Origin: Theocolax elegans
Lineage: Eukaryota; Arthropoda; Insecta; Hymenoptera; Cerocephalidae
DNA: 64,000 bases
Assembly: GCA_026168455.1 (NCBI GenBank)
Contig: CM047431.1
Span: forward strand, 25,576,965 to 25,640,964
Direction: 5' to 3'
Under the pieces are notes generated by a model. The model was given only the letters and a program-made list of their open reading frames with translations, searched no databases and was not told where the DNA came from. A program made the translations under genes and the position numbers. How positions within the stretch are numbered: the stretch's first letter is position 1; each line of letters opens with the position of its first letter. Shown piece after piece: positions 11,458 through 23,158 of this stretch.

Positions 11458-11489
11458 ACAAATAATATTTATACTTCAAATATTTTGAC

Positions 11490-11775
11490 TTAAATTCGCG
11501 AAATATCCAGGATATCCCGTGATTAGTGGAATTATCTCGGAGTACTTAAAAAATTCCCGAAATATCCAGGAAATCACATAATAAGTACATACATGTAAAT
11601 TCCCGAAATATCCAGCAAATCCCAAAATTAGTGAAGTTATCCCGGCATACCTCAGAAATTACCGAAATATTTAGAATATCCCGTAATTGGTGGAGTTATC
11701 CCGAAATACCTCGGAAATTCCCGAAATATCCAGGAAATCCCGTAATTAGTGAAGTTATTCCGAAATATCAGCGTT
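11490..11775 (+). repeat. 59-bp tandem satellite, array 1
   Basis: About five units each begin AAATTCCCGAAATATCCAGG and continue with an ATCCCGTAATTAGTG part and GTTATCCCGAAATACCTC. Units differ by a few substitutions, and one is shortened. The same satellite occurs inverted at 45394-45530. The array lies directly between the truncated LINE and a TTAA-type terminus. Confidence 0.85.
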
Positions 11776-11777
11776 AA

Positions 11778-11850
11778 CCCTTCCACTCCACACATACTCT
11801 TAATTCTTACAACCGGCACCGGACACCGGAGAACGGATGAATTTAAATAT
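11778..11850 (+). repeat. TTAA-flanked terminal repeat, left-type
   Basis: TTAA at 11774-11777 is followed by CCCTTCCACTCCACACATAC and about 50 further bp ending GAGAACGGATGAATTT. The same sequence is found inverted, ending at TTAA 46090-46093. TTAA plus a CCC start suggests a piggyBac-type terminus. Past about 11850 the two copies diverge. Confidence 0.6.
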
Positions 11851-12108
11851 AATATAGATTTTGAACTGCATTTTAATTATAATAATTCTTATTTTAAATT
11901 TTATTAATGATAATTAGTAATAAAATAATTTTCCGTATACTACATTCGCTAAACATAGATAATTTGTTAATTTTGTTTATTGTGCAGTTGTTTATATTTT
12001 TAAAATTTAAATTGTTTATAAACTTAAATAACTTCACGTAAAGTTTGTAAAATCATGTGCTTGTATGTGTGTGATGTTCTTTTAAATCTAAGAGAATTTA
12101 ATTATATA

Positions 12109-12356
12109 CTAGCCAAATTCCTCGCTTCGCTCGCAGTTAAATATTATTGTTAACGTAATATTTGTTTACCATCAAATTACAATATAATGTAATATTCAAA
12201 AAATTATTTTTTAAAAACTATTTAGTAAAATAATGTATAGTACTAGTAATTAAATAAATATTACAATTGTATAATTGGTATAACTGGTTTTACTATTTAT
12301 ATCAATAACAATTTTTGTTATTCTCAATAATTAATTCTTATCTTATTATATACATT
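12109..12356 (-). mobile_element. Helitron-like non-autonomous element
   Basis: On the minus strand the 3' end reads GCGAGCGAAGCGAGG, nine bases, then CTAG followed by T, as expected for a Helitron 3' terminus inserted in AT. The 5' limit is a guess: TCTAATGTATATAATAAG starts at about 12356, next to the following element. No Rep/helicase gene is present. Confidence 0.35.
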
Positions 12357-13526
12357 AGAGGCATTCCATGTGAAATCAGCAGATGAAAATTTTAAAATTA
12401 TTGATATTCTGCTAAACAACTCCTCTTTGAACCTAGAATATGTAAAAAAAATTCTAGATGCTTTACTTAGATAGGAAAATTTTAATTATAACCATTAATT
12501 GAATAATACTGCACTTTTACTGACCTTCAGTCACTAGAAAGTCATATATATTGTTTTTGAACATTGTTCGACACAATTGATATTACTGAAAAAAATCACA
12601 GATACATCTAATTCCATTTACTTTGTGTGTACCAAACCGCTTAATTAATAGCAGCATAATTAATAGGATAAAAGATATACACTTTTTTCTGTAAAGCTAA
12701 CTGCAAAAATGAAAAAGTTCAACATGAGTGTCAATTGCCGATGAACATGAACTTTTTTAATTCAAGATAATTAGTAAATTTAAAAATATTGGTAGATTCT
12801 GCTTTTCATTTGCAACAAAAAATTACTTTATAAATTTTCTCCTGAGAGTAATAGTTTTAGAGAAAAAATTTCATAAAGCTATTGGTATAATAAAAAAATT
12901 CGTATAAAGATATTCACTCGAATATTCGTATCATATTTCTATATGAAATTTTTTCTCTAAAACTATTAATCTCAGGAGAAAATTTATAGAGATATTTTTT
13001 GTTGCAAATGAAAAGCAGAATCTACCAATATTTTTAAATTTACTAATTATCTTGAATTAAAAAGTTCATGTTCATCGACAACTGACACCCATGTTGAACT
13101 TTTTCATTTTTGCAGTTAGCTTTACAGAAAAAAGTGTATATCTTTAATCCTATTAATTATACCCCTAAGCGGTTTGGTACACACAAAGTATATGTAATTA
13201 GATGTATCTGTGATTTTTTTTTCAATAATATCAATTCTGCCGAACAATGTCAAATATTAAACTATATGATTTTTTAGTGACTGAAGGTCAGTAAAAGTGC
13301 AGTAATATTCAATTAATGGTTATAATTAAAATTTTATTAAAATCTTGATGTAATCTCCAGTTTTAAAGGTGTCTATCATTTTTTTTGTAGGATGCATATA
13401 TTTTGAGTTATAAAGTCATGAAAATTGGTCATATAAGTGGAAAGCAGCAAAATATGTATTTTTTGTTATTAATAACTTTTTTCTTATCCAAGTAAAGCAT
13501 CTAAAAATTTTTTTACATATTCTAGA
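12357..13526. mobile_element. Fold-back (palindromic) element
   Basis: Arms of about 430-490 bp mirror each other around 12895-12905. For example, CTAGAATATGTAAAAAA near 12436 is mirrored at 13510-13526, and ACTGACCTTCAGTCACTA near 12519 at 13276-13293. The left outer end begins GAGGCATTCCATGTGAAATC, resembling GGGGCATTCCACGTGAAGTG of the element at 37504. The right outer end is missing where a LINE begins at 13527. There is no transposase. Confidence 0.75.
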
Positions 13527-14418
13527 AATAGGGATACAACGTATCACACAAGATACCAACGCGATAGCCCTATGGGCTCACACGAACGGATTAAAGCTAA
13601 ATGTAAAAAAAACGAAGGTTACGATTCTGGGTAGTCAGGCTTTTTTATCGCGTATCGACTTGAAAACTGCCCCGAAGGTAGGGTTGGGAGCGGATCTCTT
13701 AAATTATGAATGTGAGGTTAAATCGCTTGGGGTCATGATCTCTCCCTCTCTTGATTGGTCAAAACAGGTGTTAACTATCTCGAGTCGCGTACATGGGGTT
13801 TTGCACTCATTGCGATACTATAAGAAGACGTTGTCACGAGGTCTTAGGAAGAGTCTGGTTGAAGCACTAGTTTTCCCACATTTTGACTATGCGTGTGCGG
13901 TATATAATGACGTCGATCAGACCAGAAATCTGAAGCTTCAAAGGCTACTGAATGCTTGTGTCCGATTCGTGTGGGGGGACATAGCAAGGAGGGAGCATGT
14001 AACTCCATATAGGTTAAGTCTCAGGTGGTTGTCAGTTGAGTCCAAACGCTCATACCTCATTGGCTCACTTGCATACGGCATCATCGCTCATAACTCACCC
14101 ATTTATCTGGCTAATCATTTTATCAAATTAAATATTCTCCATCATAACCCACGCACGTCCTCTCGTCATCCATCAAAATCACTAAATTATCTTTCCCCTC
14201 GTACCGAGGCATTGAATAAATCATTTGTCATCACTGCATCTAAAATCATTAATGAACTTCCTCCATTTTCATTCGACACATCATCTATCAGTCATTTCAA
14301 AAATTCATTATTCAATCACCTGTTTGGACTTGACCAAACTGCCTGGGAAAATAGAATGTGCAATGAGGGCATAACACCTCCTCAAATCCCTCACCTCGAC
14401 TTGAATTTGGGCATGTAA
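13527..14418 (+). pseudogene. LINE reverse transcriptase C-terminal fragment
   Basis: The frame is open from 13527, with the first ATG at 13660. It encodes NGLKLNVKKTKVTILGS, SLGVMISPSLDWSKQV, and then FPHFDYACAVYNDV, the usual thumb-region landmarks of Jockey/CR1-group RTs. The C-terminus (…PFSFDTSSISHFKNSLFNHL) is typical of LINE ORF2 ends. The catalytic box and everything upstream are missing. About 297 codons remain, against roughly 900-1000 in a full ORF2. Confidence 0.85.
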
Positions 14419-14645
14419 TACTGTGATAATTATTCGGCGTCTGATGTATATTTATTTTGGATACTTATTTTATTTATTTGTCGCGAGTATATTCTGCATT
14501 TGTGGAGACTACATATCACTACACCCAGAAGAGTAAAGTTAGTTATTGTGCATTGGTGACATTTTGAGGTTATTTATTGTACCTCTGATATGAGTCTGGG
14601 GTTTATTATTATTACCGGTATTAACTGATGTACATTGAAAAAGCT
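13527..14645 (+). mobile_element. 5'-truncated LINE with RT C-terminus
   Basis: It begins inside an RT frame immediately after the fold-back element. After the stop at 14418 it has about 225 bp of 3' UTR-like sequence, and then the next LINE starts. The good coding content suggests a younger copy than the following LINE. No target duplication is visible. Confidence 0.7.
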
Positions 14646-14671
14646 TTATACTATTCTTTTTATAAGTTTAA

Positions 14672-15235
14672 TTGAGTACGTTTCGTCTAAACACCACTAT
14701 GTCTACCTATCATATTTGTAAAAAGAATTTTGTAATTGGCAATGTCATCGTTTCTTACTGTGTATACAACAATGTAATTCAAGCTGCTTCATCTTGTCCG
14801 GGTTTAACAGCCTCAAAGGTAAAAGTGGCTGATTTGAAATCTAAGCTACTAATTGTGTAAAAATGCATATCTGCACTGAAAAAGGCTTAATAGGTGTTAG
14901 TAAAGCCATAAACAAGGTGCAATCAGACGTAACTGTTATAAAAAATACAGGTGATACGTTAAAGCCTCTAAAGCCTCTAAAGTCAGTAAAATAAAATCCT
15001 TGACTGTCAAACTACCTGCACTAATTACGGATGTTGAAGCTCTGAAAACTGTAAATCTGCACCCGATGCCATAAGTCTCCAATGATCTGAATCAAGAAAC
15101 CATTGTAATGGAAGTTCAAGAACGACTATCAAGATGTAACAATATCATTTTATTTAATGTTGTTGACTCCAATGATTATAATAAAAACCAAGAGGTTATT
15201 GTTGACATATTCAAAGTGGCCAATGAAAAAAAAAT
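14672..15235 (+). pseudogene. LINE ORF1 relic (PHD-like finger, RRM-like end)
   Basis: The first part (14672-14860 and just after) has CKK...SYC...SSCPGLTASKVKVADL, which fits a degenerate PHD-type finger as in CR1-group ORF1. Further on, MEVQERLSRCNNIILFNVVD near 15110-15170 resembles the RNA-binding region common in LINE ORF1 proteins. Several stops separate these parts. Confidence 0.6.
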
Positions 15236-15239
15236 TCCG

Positions 15240-15765
15240 GCTTTCTTCATATTTTTATAGAAATCATACCCTAGAGTTTGGTAAGGATCCGTTTCCCAAA
15301 GGGTGTAGACTTTCCTTGTGAGACCTGGTTACATAAAGGTATTTTTAGTCAACAGATTGGCTTGCAGAGTTATAATATATGTAGGTAGTGACAAATGTAG
15401 TAACAAAAAAGGTGGTGGTGTGCTGGTAGCGATTATGGACAATATTATATCCTCGTCTATTGAAATCTCCAGTTGAAAGTGTATTTGTTAAGATCATATC
15501 TCAATATCAATCCATTATCATCGGCTCTGTCTACATCCCGCCTTCTTCTGCATCAGCTGTTTATCAGGAATATGCTAATCAGGTTTCGATGTTGAAGAGC
15601 AAATATCAAGATAACCATTTTATTTTATTTGGAGACTTTATTCTACCTCGTATTAAATGGTTCAATGATCCTTATTTACATTTCGAATGCTCTTGGTATA
15701 TTAACCCCGATAGTTTAACTAGTGCAGTAATATTAAGGGACATATTTATACATTAATTTGAATAA
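15240..15765 (+). pseudogene. LINE APE-type endonuclease relic
   Basis: Frame 15460-15756 has IIIGSVYIPPSSAS and FILFGDFILPRIKW, matching the Y.PP and GDFN.P.W landmarks of apurinic-type LINE endonucleases, which nick target DNA to prime reverse transcription. The N-terminal part of the domain is broken by frameshifts. The GDF motif is followed by ILP instead of N.P. Confidence 0.75.
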
Positions 15766-15903
15766 AGAATTTTCTCTTGATCTCGTATTCTGCTCTATTA
15801 AATTGCACGTTAGTTAGGAAAGTAAATGATTGTAACCGTGTGATTGCCATCGTGCACCATGCTTTTTTAGTTTGAACCTTTTATTTCATCGTAGAATTGT
15901 AAA

Positions 15904-17300
15904 ATGGAAAGGTACTTCGACTTCAATAATGTTGATTTTGAGTTGTTGTCTATTGCTCTAGGGGCCGTTGACTGGGTTAATATTATGTCTAGTGACGCTA
16001 TTAATGCCAATCTAACAGTATTTTATAGTATAATGAAAGGGATAATAACAAATAGACTTGTTCCTACTAGACGTGTAACTATTGGAACCTTTCCCAGGTG
16101 GTATTCTACCAAATTTAAAGTTATTTATTGATAAGAAAAAGCGCATATTATGTGGAATGGTACCAATGCTTTAAATGATTATATTAACTTTAAACGGATT
16201 CGTGCTAAATGCATTCGGTGCTCTAAAGTATGTTACCGAAATTACGTTGATAAAGTAGAATTTTATTATAGCTATAACTGGAAATCTCTTTTTACATATG
16301 CTAATAACCTTAAGAAGGATAATAGTTTGACTAGCGAGTTGTATCATTTTGACCAAACCGCCTCTAGTCCGCATGAAGTGATTAATCTTTTTGCTGATTA
16401 CTTTGGAATGGTATTTAGTGATATAGCGTAGCCTATTTCCAAGTATCTTGTGCACCAATCTTACTCAGCCAATTTGTAATAAGCCACGATATATTAAAGC
16501 GTGTCAAATTATTGAACTCAAACTCTGACCCTGCTCCGGATATACTTCCTAATAGTTTTATTAAGTCGTACATCTCTTTTTTGATTATACCGCTTAGTAT
16601 TCTATTTCAGCAATCTGTGAAAACTAGCATTTTTCCTGACCTATGGAAAAGGTAGTATATTACCCCAATCATTAAATCGGGAGATAAGAGTAATGTAATG
16701 AATTATAGACCTATTTCAATCATCGGCTCCATTCCAAAGCTCTTTGATGCAACTATTGCTGATAAGATGTCTAATGTAATGGGTCCATTCATCTGTCCAG
16801 AGCAGCATGGTTTTATTAAAGATAGATCCACAATATCTAATCTCCTGTGTTTTACAAATGTTGCACTTGACAATATGTCTAAGCACTTTCAAACAGATGT
16901 CATTTATCTGGACTTCTCCAAGGCAATTAACTCAGTGAATCATACCGAACTCTTAAATAAACTGCAGTCCATTGGCATAACCTTGAAATGGATTGAGTCA
17001 TATTTATCTTCGCATTCTCAGATTGTTAGGTTTGCTGGATACAAGTAAAAAATGTGAGTGTTGTCTCGGGAGTACCTGAAGGATTAAATCTTGGCCCTAT
17101 ATCGTTTGCATTATTTATTAATGATATTACGCCAGTTATAACATTTTCTAAGTTTTTATTATATGCTGATGACTTGAAATTATATTGCGAGAAAAATCAC
17201 CATTGGACTGTAGTAGGTTACAAAGCGATCTTGACAATGTTGTGCAATATTCAATTTGGAACGGCTTGAATTTAACCATTGCCAAAACGAAGGATATAAA
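15904..17300 (+). pseudogene. LINE reverse transcriptase relic, YADD present
   Basis: Frames at 15904-16131, 16150-16431, 16698-17048 and 17054-17269 make up RT. Landmarks are NYRPISIIGSIPKLF near 16700, FIKDRSTISNLL near 16815, VIYLDFSKAINSVNH near 16900 (motif A, with D), GVPEGLNLGPISFALFIND near 17065, and the catalytic FLLYADDLKLY near 17155. Stops and shifts between frames prevent function, although both catalytic aspartate regions survive. Confidence 0.85.
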
Positions 17301-17975
17301 TCTAAGTTCGCTATCGACTTTCAGTACATACTATTGAATAATTATATAGACAATTATTAATATCTTCATTCAATGCCCTCGGCATCACCAGCTGCTCTGA
17401 TGTAAATTTTGATGAGCACTTGGATAATGTCATTATTAAACTGTCCAAAGCACTTGTATTTATTATCAGGTCTACAAAAAACTTCAGGTTTATAGACTCA
17501 ATTATACATTTCTACAACTCCTTAGTCTTACCAACTGGAACCTATGGATCGCTCATATGGTCTACTTACACTAGTTCTAATATTGTGAAACTTGAGTCTG
17601 TTTAACATAACTTTTGAAGGTAAATTGCTTACGAGTCTGATCATCCTATACACACTATAATTCGAATAGATTCAACGTTTGCACCTTGAAATTATTGTAT
17701 GATCTACATGATTCATTATTTGCTTATAAAATTTTCTATCACAGACTTAACGTTCCTGACTTATGGGGTATTTAGACATGCAGGCAGAAGAGCTACCCGC
17801 TTCATTCTAATATTATTTATAATAAAGTCATTTGTAAGCAGAATTATATTTATTACTCGCCTGAAGCGAGAATGTTGAGACTATGGAAATCGTTGCCAAA
17901 TGTTATTGGTGATGACCTGAATATTTGGTCCTTCAAAGCTAAATCACGTGAAATATATCGACGATACTATTAACA
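17301..17975 (+). pseudogene. LINE RT C-terminal relic
   Basis: Pieces including YNSLVLPTGTYGSLIW (near 17510-17560) and a final LWKSLPNVIGDDLNIWSFKAK (near 17880-17940) match the end of LINE ORF2. Several shifts occur. About 230 bp of 3' UTR follow. Confidence 0.65.
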
Positions 17976-18211
17976 ACAGCATTCAAATTATGTTATACTG
18001 TTAATCCGACTTGGAATTCTAATAACTTAAGTTTTAAAGTTTGTTATTTTATTTGATTTTTTTGTTTATATAGTTTATGTTTTTTATAGAGTAATGTAAT
18101 AATGTTACTAAGATTTGTTTCGCCACCTTGCGAATATATTTTTGTAGTACTTTTGTAGAAGGATCTAGTACCCGTTAATTTCTTAATAAATAAATATAAT
18201 TTATACCGTAG

Positions 18212-19203
18212 TGAGTTCTGCGAAATATAAGTCCCCGATTGGACCCAACCGATCCCGATTATCTACCAAGGTGCTGTCCCACGATGCGGCCGAAAATCAC
18301 CTTGATTCCGTTGCAATGCCGTTAGCAACACCAAACGCTTAGTTTGGCTTTCTATTGTTATGTTGGTCCTTATTTCCAGGATTGGCTAAGCAGAGTGCAC
18401 GTCGGAGAGGTCGGTATTCGTCGGGAAAGAAATTACCGGGTAGATCAATCCACGAGGCAGATATTATTGGTTAATCGGCGATAATTATGATCGCGCCGAG
18501 TCAATTCATTAAATAAATAATTAACAATAATAATGCGATAACAATTGAGGGGGGAATCGTATAGTCAACTACCCCCGAGGACAGCGCGAAAACAGCAATG
18601 AAAAAGTATTAAACAAAGGAGCAATCGGCAACCGATCCGCATATGATCGGTTTCTTAACCCGGTGGCTACGTCACACGCTGTGACGTCACATCCCATGAC
18701 ATATTGCTCTGACGTAGGAGCTGCCTACTCCCGCGAACCACCGACCTAGGTAACCAGGCGGGATTTTTCGCGAGCGAGGGAAAGAGAGGATCGCTGTTGG
18801 ACCGTACCAGGTACATGGGGAACACTGACAGGATACGCGGCTCGTAACATTGCACTACTTACCGTTTTGCTTTCGAGTCACTACTCGATCCGCGTAAAAC
18901 TGTCGGAAACGGTCGCGTGCGCGACTTCTTGCCTTTTCCTCTCTCTCTCACTCTCACCGCAGGCAGGTGTATACAATGGAGGTGGACCCCACCGTCTCAC
19001 GCACACCAACACTTTTATGACGTACGTATCCACGTGTCGCGTGTCATCGCCTAACTGCTGATTTTGTACGTCACTCTCTCGACCGTGCGCGCGCTTTTAC
19101 GTTCCTTTCCTGATTGGTAACTCGCTTACCAGCGAATCTGTCCCGAACTTACTTGGGACAGTAGGGACTCAAGTCCTTGGGCCACGGCTTTCATCCCGTT
19201 ACA
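18212..19203 (-). repeat. Probable Gypsy family B 3' LTR
   Basis: Minus-strand TGTAACGGG…AACTCA (about 992 bp) begins after a purine tract and ends at the tail of the LINE. It is GC-richer than the neighbourhood. It has no second copy in the window, so the left limit is inferred only from the TG…CA form. Confidence 0.5.
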
Positions 19204-19229
19204 CGCTCCCTTTGGTGTTTTCCGAGCAA

Positions 19230-20940
19230 GCCGAACAATACCTGCGGGAGTATTTTAACTTCCCGCATCCTGAGCAGGTGAGAGGTTTGGTGGGACCAAA
19301 GGTAGAATCCGTTTTATTCTTGGGTTGTGTCTTTCCTTAGTCCCTGGAGAGACTTGCCTCCTCTCTTTCCAATCGTAATCTGGGGCTCCCCTTTATCCCT
19401 TGTAACCTTCCAAATTTTCTGTTTCTTAGAGATTGGTTCCCTGGGGATCTCTTCTATGGAGAGCAGGACTTTGGGCTCCTTCTGCGGGACTGCCAGGTCG
19501 TCAACGGCAATTGGGAAACAATGATTCGTAACGCATCATCCAGCATCTTAGTGATGATGTCGACGACATCTGGTTCCCTCGCTTTACCTGAGGTTCCCTC
19601 AATGGCCGCTATTTTTACTTTTGCCGATTTCTTGCGCTTCGGCTTATATGCCATCTTCAGAAGCAGAGACCCTTCCTCCGTGGGTAGTAAACGATAGAAT
19701 TTTCCTCCTTCTATCGTACGTTCCACTTCCGTGACGAGGTCCAACAATTGTTCAATCGAGTTCACTTCCGCTCGTTTGAACAGCCGCTGAAGCTACAAGC
19801 TAGGGACTATCTTGCGCATTATAGCGGTGGAAAACATCATATAGTTCCTAACTGGTGCTTTCGGTCCCTGGGTTCAGGCTCATTGGACTCGGTGGTGATC
19901 CTCTGCTGGAAACGTTGACTTATTCCATACCAACGTTTGGCCGAAGTCACAAAGTCTTGTCACGAATGCCACTTAAGCTTTTCATTCAGGTACAACGTGG
20001 CGGTAAATCTGTCTGCAATTCCGACAGAGCAGAAAATAATTTCTCTTTTGACAGATTAGCCAGGGTCTTGCAATCCTCGATCCTAGTGAGGAAACCGTTA
20101 ATGCTCTAGTTCTTGTCACCAGAGAATTTGATCTGCCATTTTTACGTTATGCCGCATACGTCTCGAGAGTGTTCCGCTCATCCTCGAGGACGCAGAATAG
20201 TTTGGTCCGAAGAATGTCCGGCTACCGCTTGTCGAGCTGCGCGCTAGCGGAATCCCAGGAGATTCACGCGCATTCCCCTCTTCCAAGGTCTATCAGGCCT
20301 TGTATGAGGGGCGCTTGTGTGTTGCTCGCCATTGCTCTACGCCTCACTTATATCACTTACATTAGGACCGTGACACGTGTACGTGTCCTTAAATTGCACA
20401 TGTGGAGATTGGTTGGCAGATTCGTGAGCTGTTTGACTGCGAGCGAACATTAGCTTATCGACTTTCTTTGAAAGATCACTTACTTTGTGGATTAGCTCGA
20501 CCAATCTATTGGAGAACGACCAAGGGATTCTGAATTTGGTCCCCTGAAACCAACGGAAGCCATTCTTCAACGTCGTCCAATTCCTGCATCGTCCTGTGCA
20601 GGTTCTCCTTAACCGCGATGCCCTCCCGTAGTACCATATAGATTTCATGATCTGGTCTAAGCTCTACTGAATCATCATCTTAATGGTCGTCTAACATCTG
20701 TAGCCATCTGTTTCTCCGTTAGAGACGGCTACGAACAGTTGTGGCTTTGTCCTCTTCCTGCTTGAATTTCTGAGCAGAATAATTGCCCAGCAACCACTGC
20801 TGAAGTCGTTCGGCTTTCCTGTATACAGAGCCTATGAACTTCAGGTCCAATGCATCGAGGTATAGCTCAATTTGCTATCAAGTGAGCGTCTCGATCCATG
20901 CATCTACCTGGTTCTCGACGTCTTTTCGTTGAGCGGCCAT
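19230..20940 (-). pseudogene. Gypsy family B gag relic
   Basis: The frame starts at the ATG at 20940 (MAAQRKDVENQVDAWIETLT, then two stops). It continues with AERLQQWLLGNYSAQKFKQE near 20790, a shared landmark with the gag at 53050-54132. Frame 19454-19765 has SIEQLLDLVTEVERTIEGGK, parallel to SIEDLLELAIDAEQTLE in family A. It ends in a zinc knuckle CSGCGKLKYSRRYC near 19250-19290, again with tyrosine in place of histidine. Many stops make it non-functional. Confidence 0.7.
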
Positions 20941-21099
20941 CTTCAGTTGTTGGGTCGTATCTTCGTTACAGTAGATAAATTTAGCCACGCTGCCTTGACG
21001 CACTTTGTGTGGAAGGTTATGTACAGTCGGTTACTTGGAATTGGCGTTACTTGCCAAATGTCGACTCCGTGTAAATTGGGTTTTGCTTCTACCTAAGCT

Positions 21100-22050
21100 A
21101 ACCTAATTGTTAATAATTAGCAAAATTATTAACACTTAGATAACAATATTATGCTCGTTGACAAAGCAACGTTCGAACTAGTTTTTTCATTAACACCTGA
21201 TCATGGCCTCCCTGGTCTTGGTAAATCCTTCACAGTACCTGTAGCATCAACCGGTTAAAACTTCGTTCAACGATTGATATTAAAATTCTAAATATCCCAT
21301 TCCTAAACATTTATGAACATTTTTTACACTTCTGTAAGATTGCGTTTATCTACCTCAGCCTCTCATCATAAGAACAAATATTCTTTCTTTTCACTTGATC
21401 GCTTCATTTTTCAAATTAAACTGAACACTAACACTAGTTTACATTTACTCCAAACCCACACACTTATTTTTTATTTTTGATAGTTTAATTAGGCTGGCAC
21501 TCAAGTTGATTTTTCGATTAACGCAGCCAATACACTATTTTTAATATATACTTTTAAAACATCAAGAACGACCCTCTTATTGATTTTACCGCTGTGAGCT
21601 CTTGACGACCTTCATGTGATCTCTAAAGGTTACTTTTACTTTGAATTTAATATGTATTAAAACATAAAATTTCTCCTTCTTTGTTAGCCAGTGTTAAAAA
21701 TGAGACTCAAAAAACTTTGACCTTACAATGACCTTAAAGGAGAGGTTCAAGGTTACATGAAAAGTACCGGTTGAAATTCTTACAAAAAATTAGTACTAGA
21801 CTAATCTTTTGAATTTTTCCGCAAATAATACTACATGATTTTTATGAATTTACGTAACTGTAAATAGTTGACCTTAATTTGACATGTATAGGTCATTCTG
21901 ACAATGTATATCAATATGTATTCGGAAATAAAATTTTCCGCTCTTTCGATTACCGGAGTCAGAAAGGGGGGTTTCCATTTAAAAAAGGAAGTTAACCGTG
22001 AAATGAGCAAAAAGCGAATTATCCGGGTGTCCCGAAACTTTTGGAACACC
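21100..22050. other. Unassigned AT-rich sequence
   Basis: No frame or repeat partner is recognised. Near 21715-21760 there are three AAGGTCA-like hexamers. Near 22025-22052 a small hairpin (GGGTGTCC…GGAACACCC) resembles the CAGGGTGTTCC-type ends of insect repeats and directly precedes the AC run. Confidence 0.5.
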
Positions 22051-22060
22051 CTGCGCATGC

Positions 22061-22069
22061 ACACACACA

Positions 22070-22147
<78 letters not shown>
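22061..22147 (+). repeat. (AC)n microsatellite
   Basis: A nearly pure AC repeat is interrupted once by AT near 22075. Open frames on both strands across it are repeat artefacts. Confidence 0.97.
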
Positions 22148-22149
<2 letters not shown>

Positions 22150-22153
<4 letters not shown>

Positions 22154-22430
22154 CAAACTTTAGGTACAGACTGGAAATGTCTTTCAGATAATAGAAAAAA
22201 AGTCTCATAAACTATATTGGATGAAAAATTCAATTATGTCGAAGTCACAATACTTTTAAGTTCAATGAAAAAAATGTAACGTATTGAGGTTAAAATAACT
22301 TAAACTATTGATTCCATTAACTAAATTTGTTTCCTTTTTTTTGGAAACGATTTTCAGTCTGTACCTAAAATTTAGTGCATATTAAAATTTTCATCGGACC
22401 ACTTGACGTGGAGTGCCTTATATATATAAA
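22150..22430. mobile_element. Degenerate fold-back element, GGGGCATTCC type
   Basis: TAGGTACAGACTGGAAATGT near 22160 is mirrored near 22350, and the right end (minus strand) starts AAGGCACTCCACGTCAAGTG followed by GTCCGATG, matching the element at 37504-38611. The left terminus has been replaced by the AC microsatellite. Confidence 0.5.
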
Positions 22431-22512
22431 CTATACATGCCACTTTTTACGAAGTACTGATTTACTGTGTATTCGTATATTATTATTAAATTAAAAAATA
22501 TTTTACCCATAC

Positions 22513-22624
22513 ATTTATTGTAGTTAGCTGATCCATAAGTGCCTTCATTTCGTATTTTATGTGTTGATACTTCAGAAATGGAGATTCATTTTCGTTTCTG
22601 TTATTGAGCTCGTATTCATCCGAA
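22513..22624 (-). CDS. Candidate internal exon, host gene or decayed
   Basis: On the minus strand a good acceptor (TTTTCTTGTTTACAG) precedes 112 nt that are stop-free in one frame, and a GTATGG donor follows. The 37 codons are charged (SDEYELNNRNENESPF…, then KYEMKALMDQL) and could be coiled-coil. No partner exon was found nearby, and upstream on this strand lies a transposon. It may be a solitary exon of a long gene, or chance. Confidence 0.25.
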
Positions 22625-22674
22625 CTGTAAACAAGAAAATTTTATGTATGTTTCAATTTTATACGCATTATCAT

Positions 22675-22832
22675 TTTTTTATTATTTTAAGATTTTCATT
22701 TTTATACGGCGAACTTGGTGCTAATCAGTGACGGAGACAATAGAATACTTTTGTAACGAAAGCACTTGTTAAAAATGTTTCCCAGTGGTCTTGGGTCTCA
22801 ATAGGCCAAGATACCAATCGAACCATCACAGG
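22675..22832 (-). mobile_element. Old tRNA-derived SINE copy
   Basis: It aligns over most of its length with the SINEs at 23579-23795 and 28528-28744 (shared GGTGCTAATCAG, then AAAGCACTTGTT). It has many substitutions and lacks part of the tRNA-like head. The A-tail is toward the left. Confidence 0.7.
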
Positions 22833-23158
22833 TATTTTAAACACGTTATTCTATTACTGCAACTAATACCTCACTAATTGACGCTCGTTCGGTCGCATTT
22901 CGGTTTTGTTGATATAGAATAATGTGTAAAATTATAATTAGCACATTTAGTTCATACGATTATTGAGATTTGATATTTATATACATGATAATGCAAAATC
23001 TTAAATAATTTTCTCCTTGTTTTATTACTGCACGTTTTTATTATAATTTATTTTAGTCTAATAATTTGTATAATAATATACGTTTGTATGACTGAATAAT
23101 TACATTAACCTTTAGACTGCCGGAAATCCTATATATAGGCTTTCGAGAAATATCAGTA

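Larger units (their letters stand above)
9740..11475 (-). mobile_element. 5'-truncated LINE carrying RT tail plus downstream ORF
   Basis: On the minus strand the sequence begins abruptly near 11475 beside the 59-bp satellite, runs through the C-terminal part of a LINE RT (10852-11457) and an overlapping 314-codon ORF (9911-10855), and ends in an AAT/AAATA-rich tail near 9740-9905. Abrupt 5' truncation and an A-rich 3' tail are typical of LINE insertion. No target duplication is evident. Confidence 0.65.
14650..18205 (+). mobile_element. Near full-length, degenerate CR1/Jockey-group LINE
   Basis: ORF1, endonuclease and RT remnants follow in the right order, and the element ends with a TTAATAAATAAATATAA tail at about 18185-18203. 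Many frameshifts and stops show it is old. The minus-strand Gypsy LTR starts right after it at 18212. Confidence 0.8.
18212..20940 (-). mobile_element. Ty3/Gypsy element, family B, gag-only
   Basis: On the minus strand there is a gag (20940 to about 19230), then directly a purine-rich AAAGGGAGCG and an LTR-like segment starting TGTAACGGGATG at 19203. Protease, RT, RNase H and integrase are absent between the zinc knuckle and the polypurine tract. Gag resembles family A only distantly and the LTR differs. No 5' LTR is recognised to the right of 20940. Confidence 0.65.

Noticed and set aside
12357..13526. CRISPR-like or satellite repeats in the palindromic regions
   Set aside because: The repeats are single inverted pairs without regularly spaced direct repeats, and the genome is eukaryotic.
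21715..21760. Nuclear-receptor-type AAGGTCA half-sites in direct repeat
   Set aside because: Three short hexamers in unassigned DNA with no gene nearby. Such matches are expected by chance.
21831..22233. Long frames across the AC repeat on both strands
   Set aside because: They consist mainly of Cys-Val or His-Thr repeats from the microsatellite.
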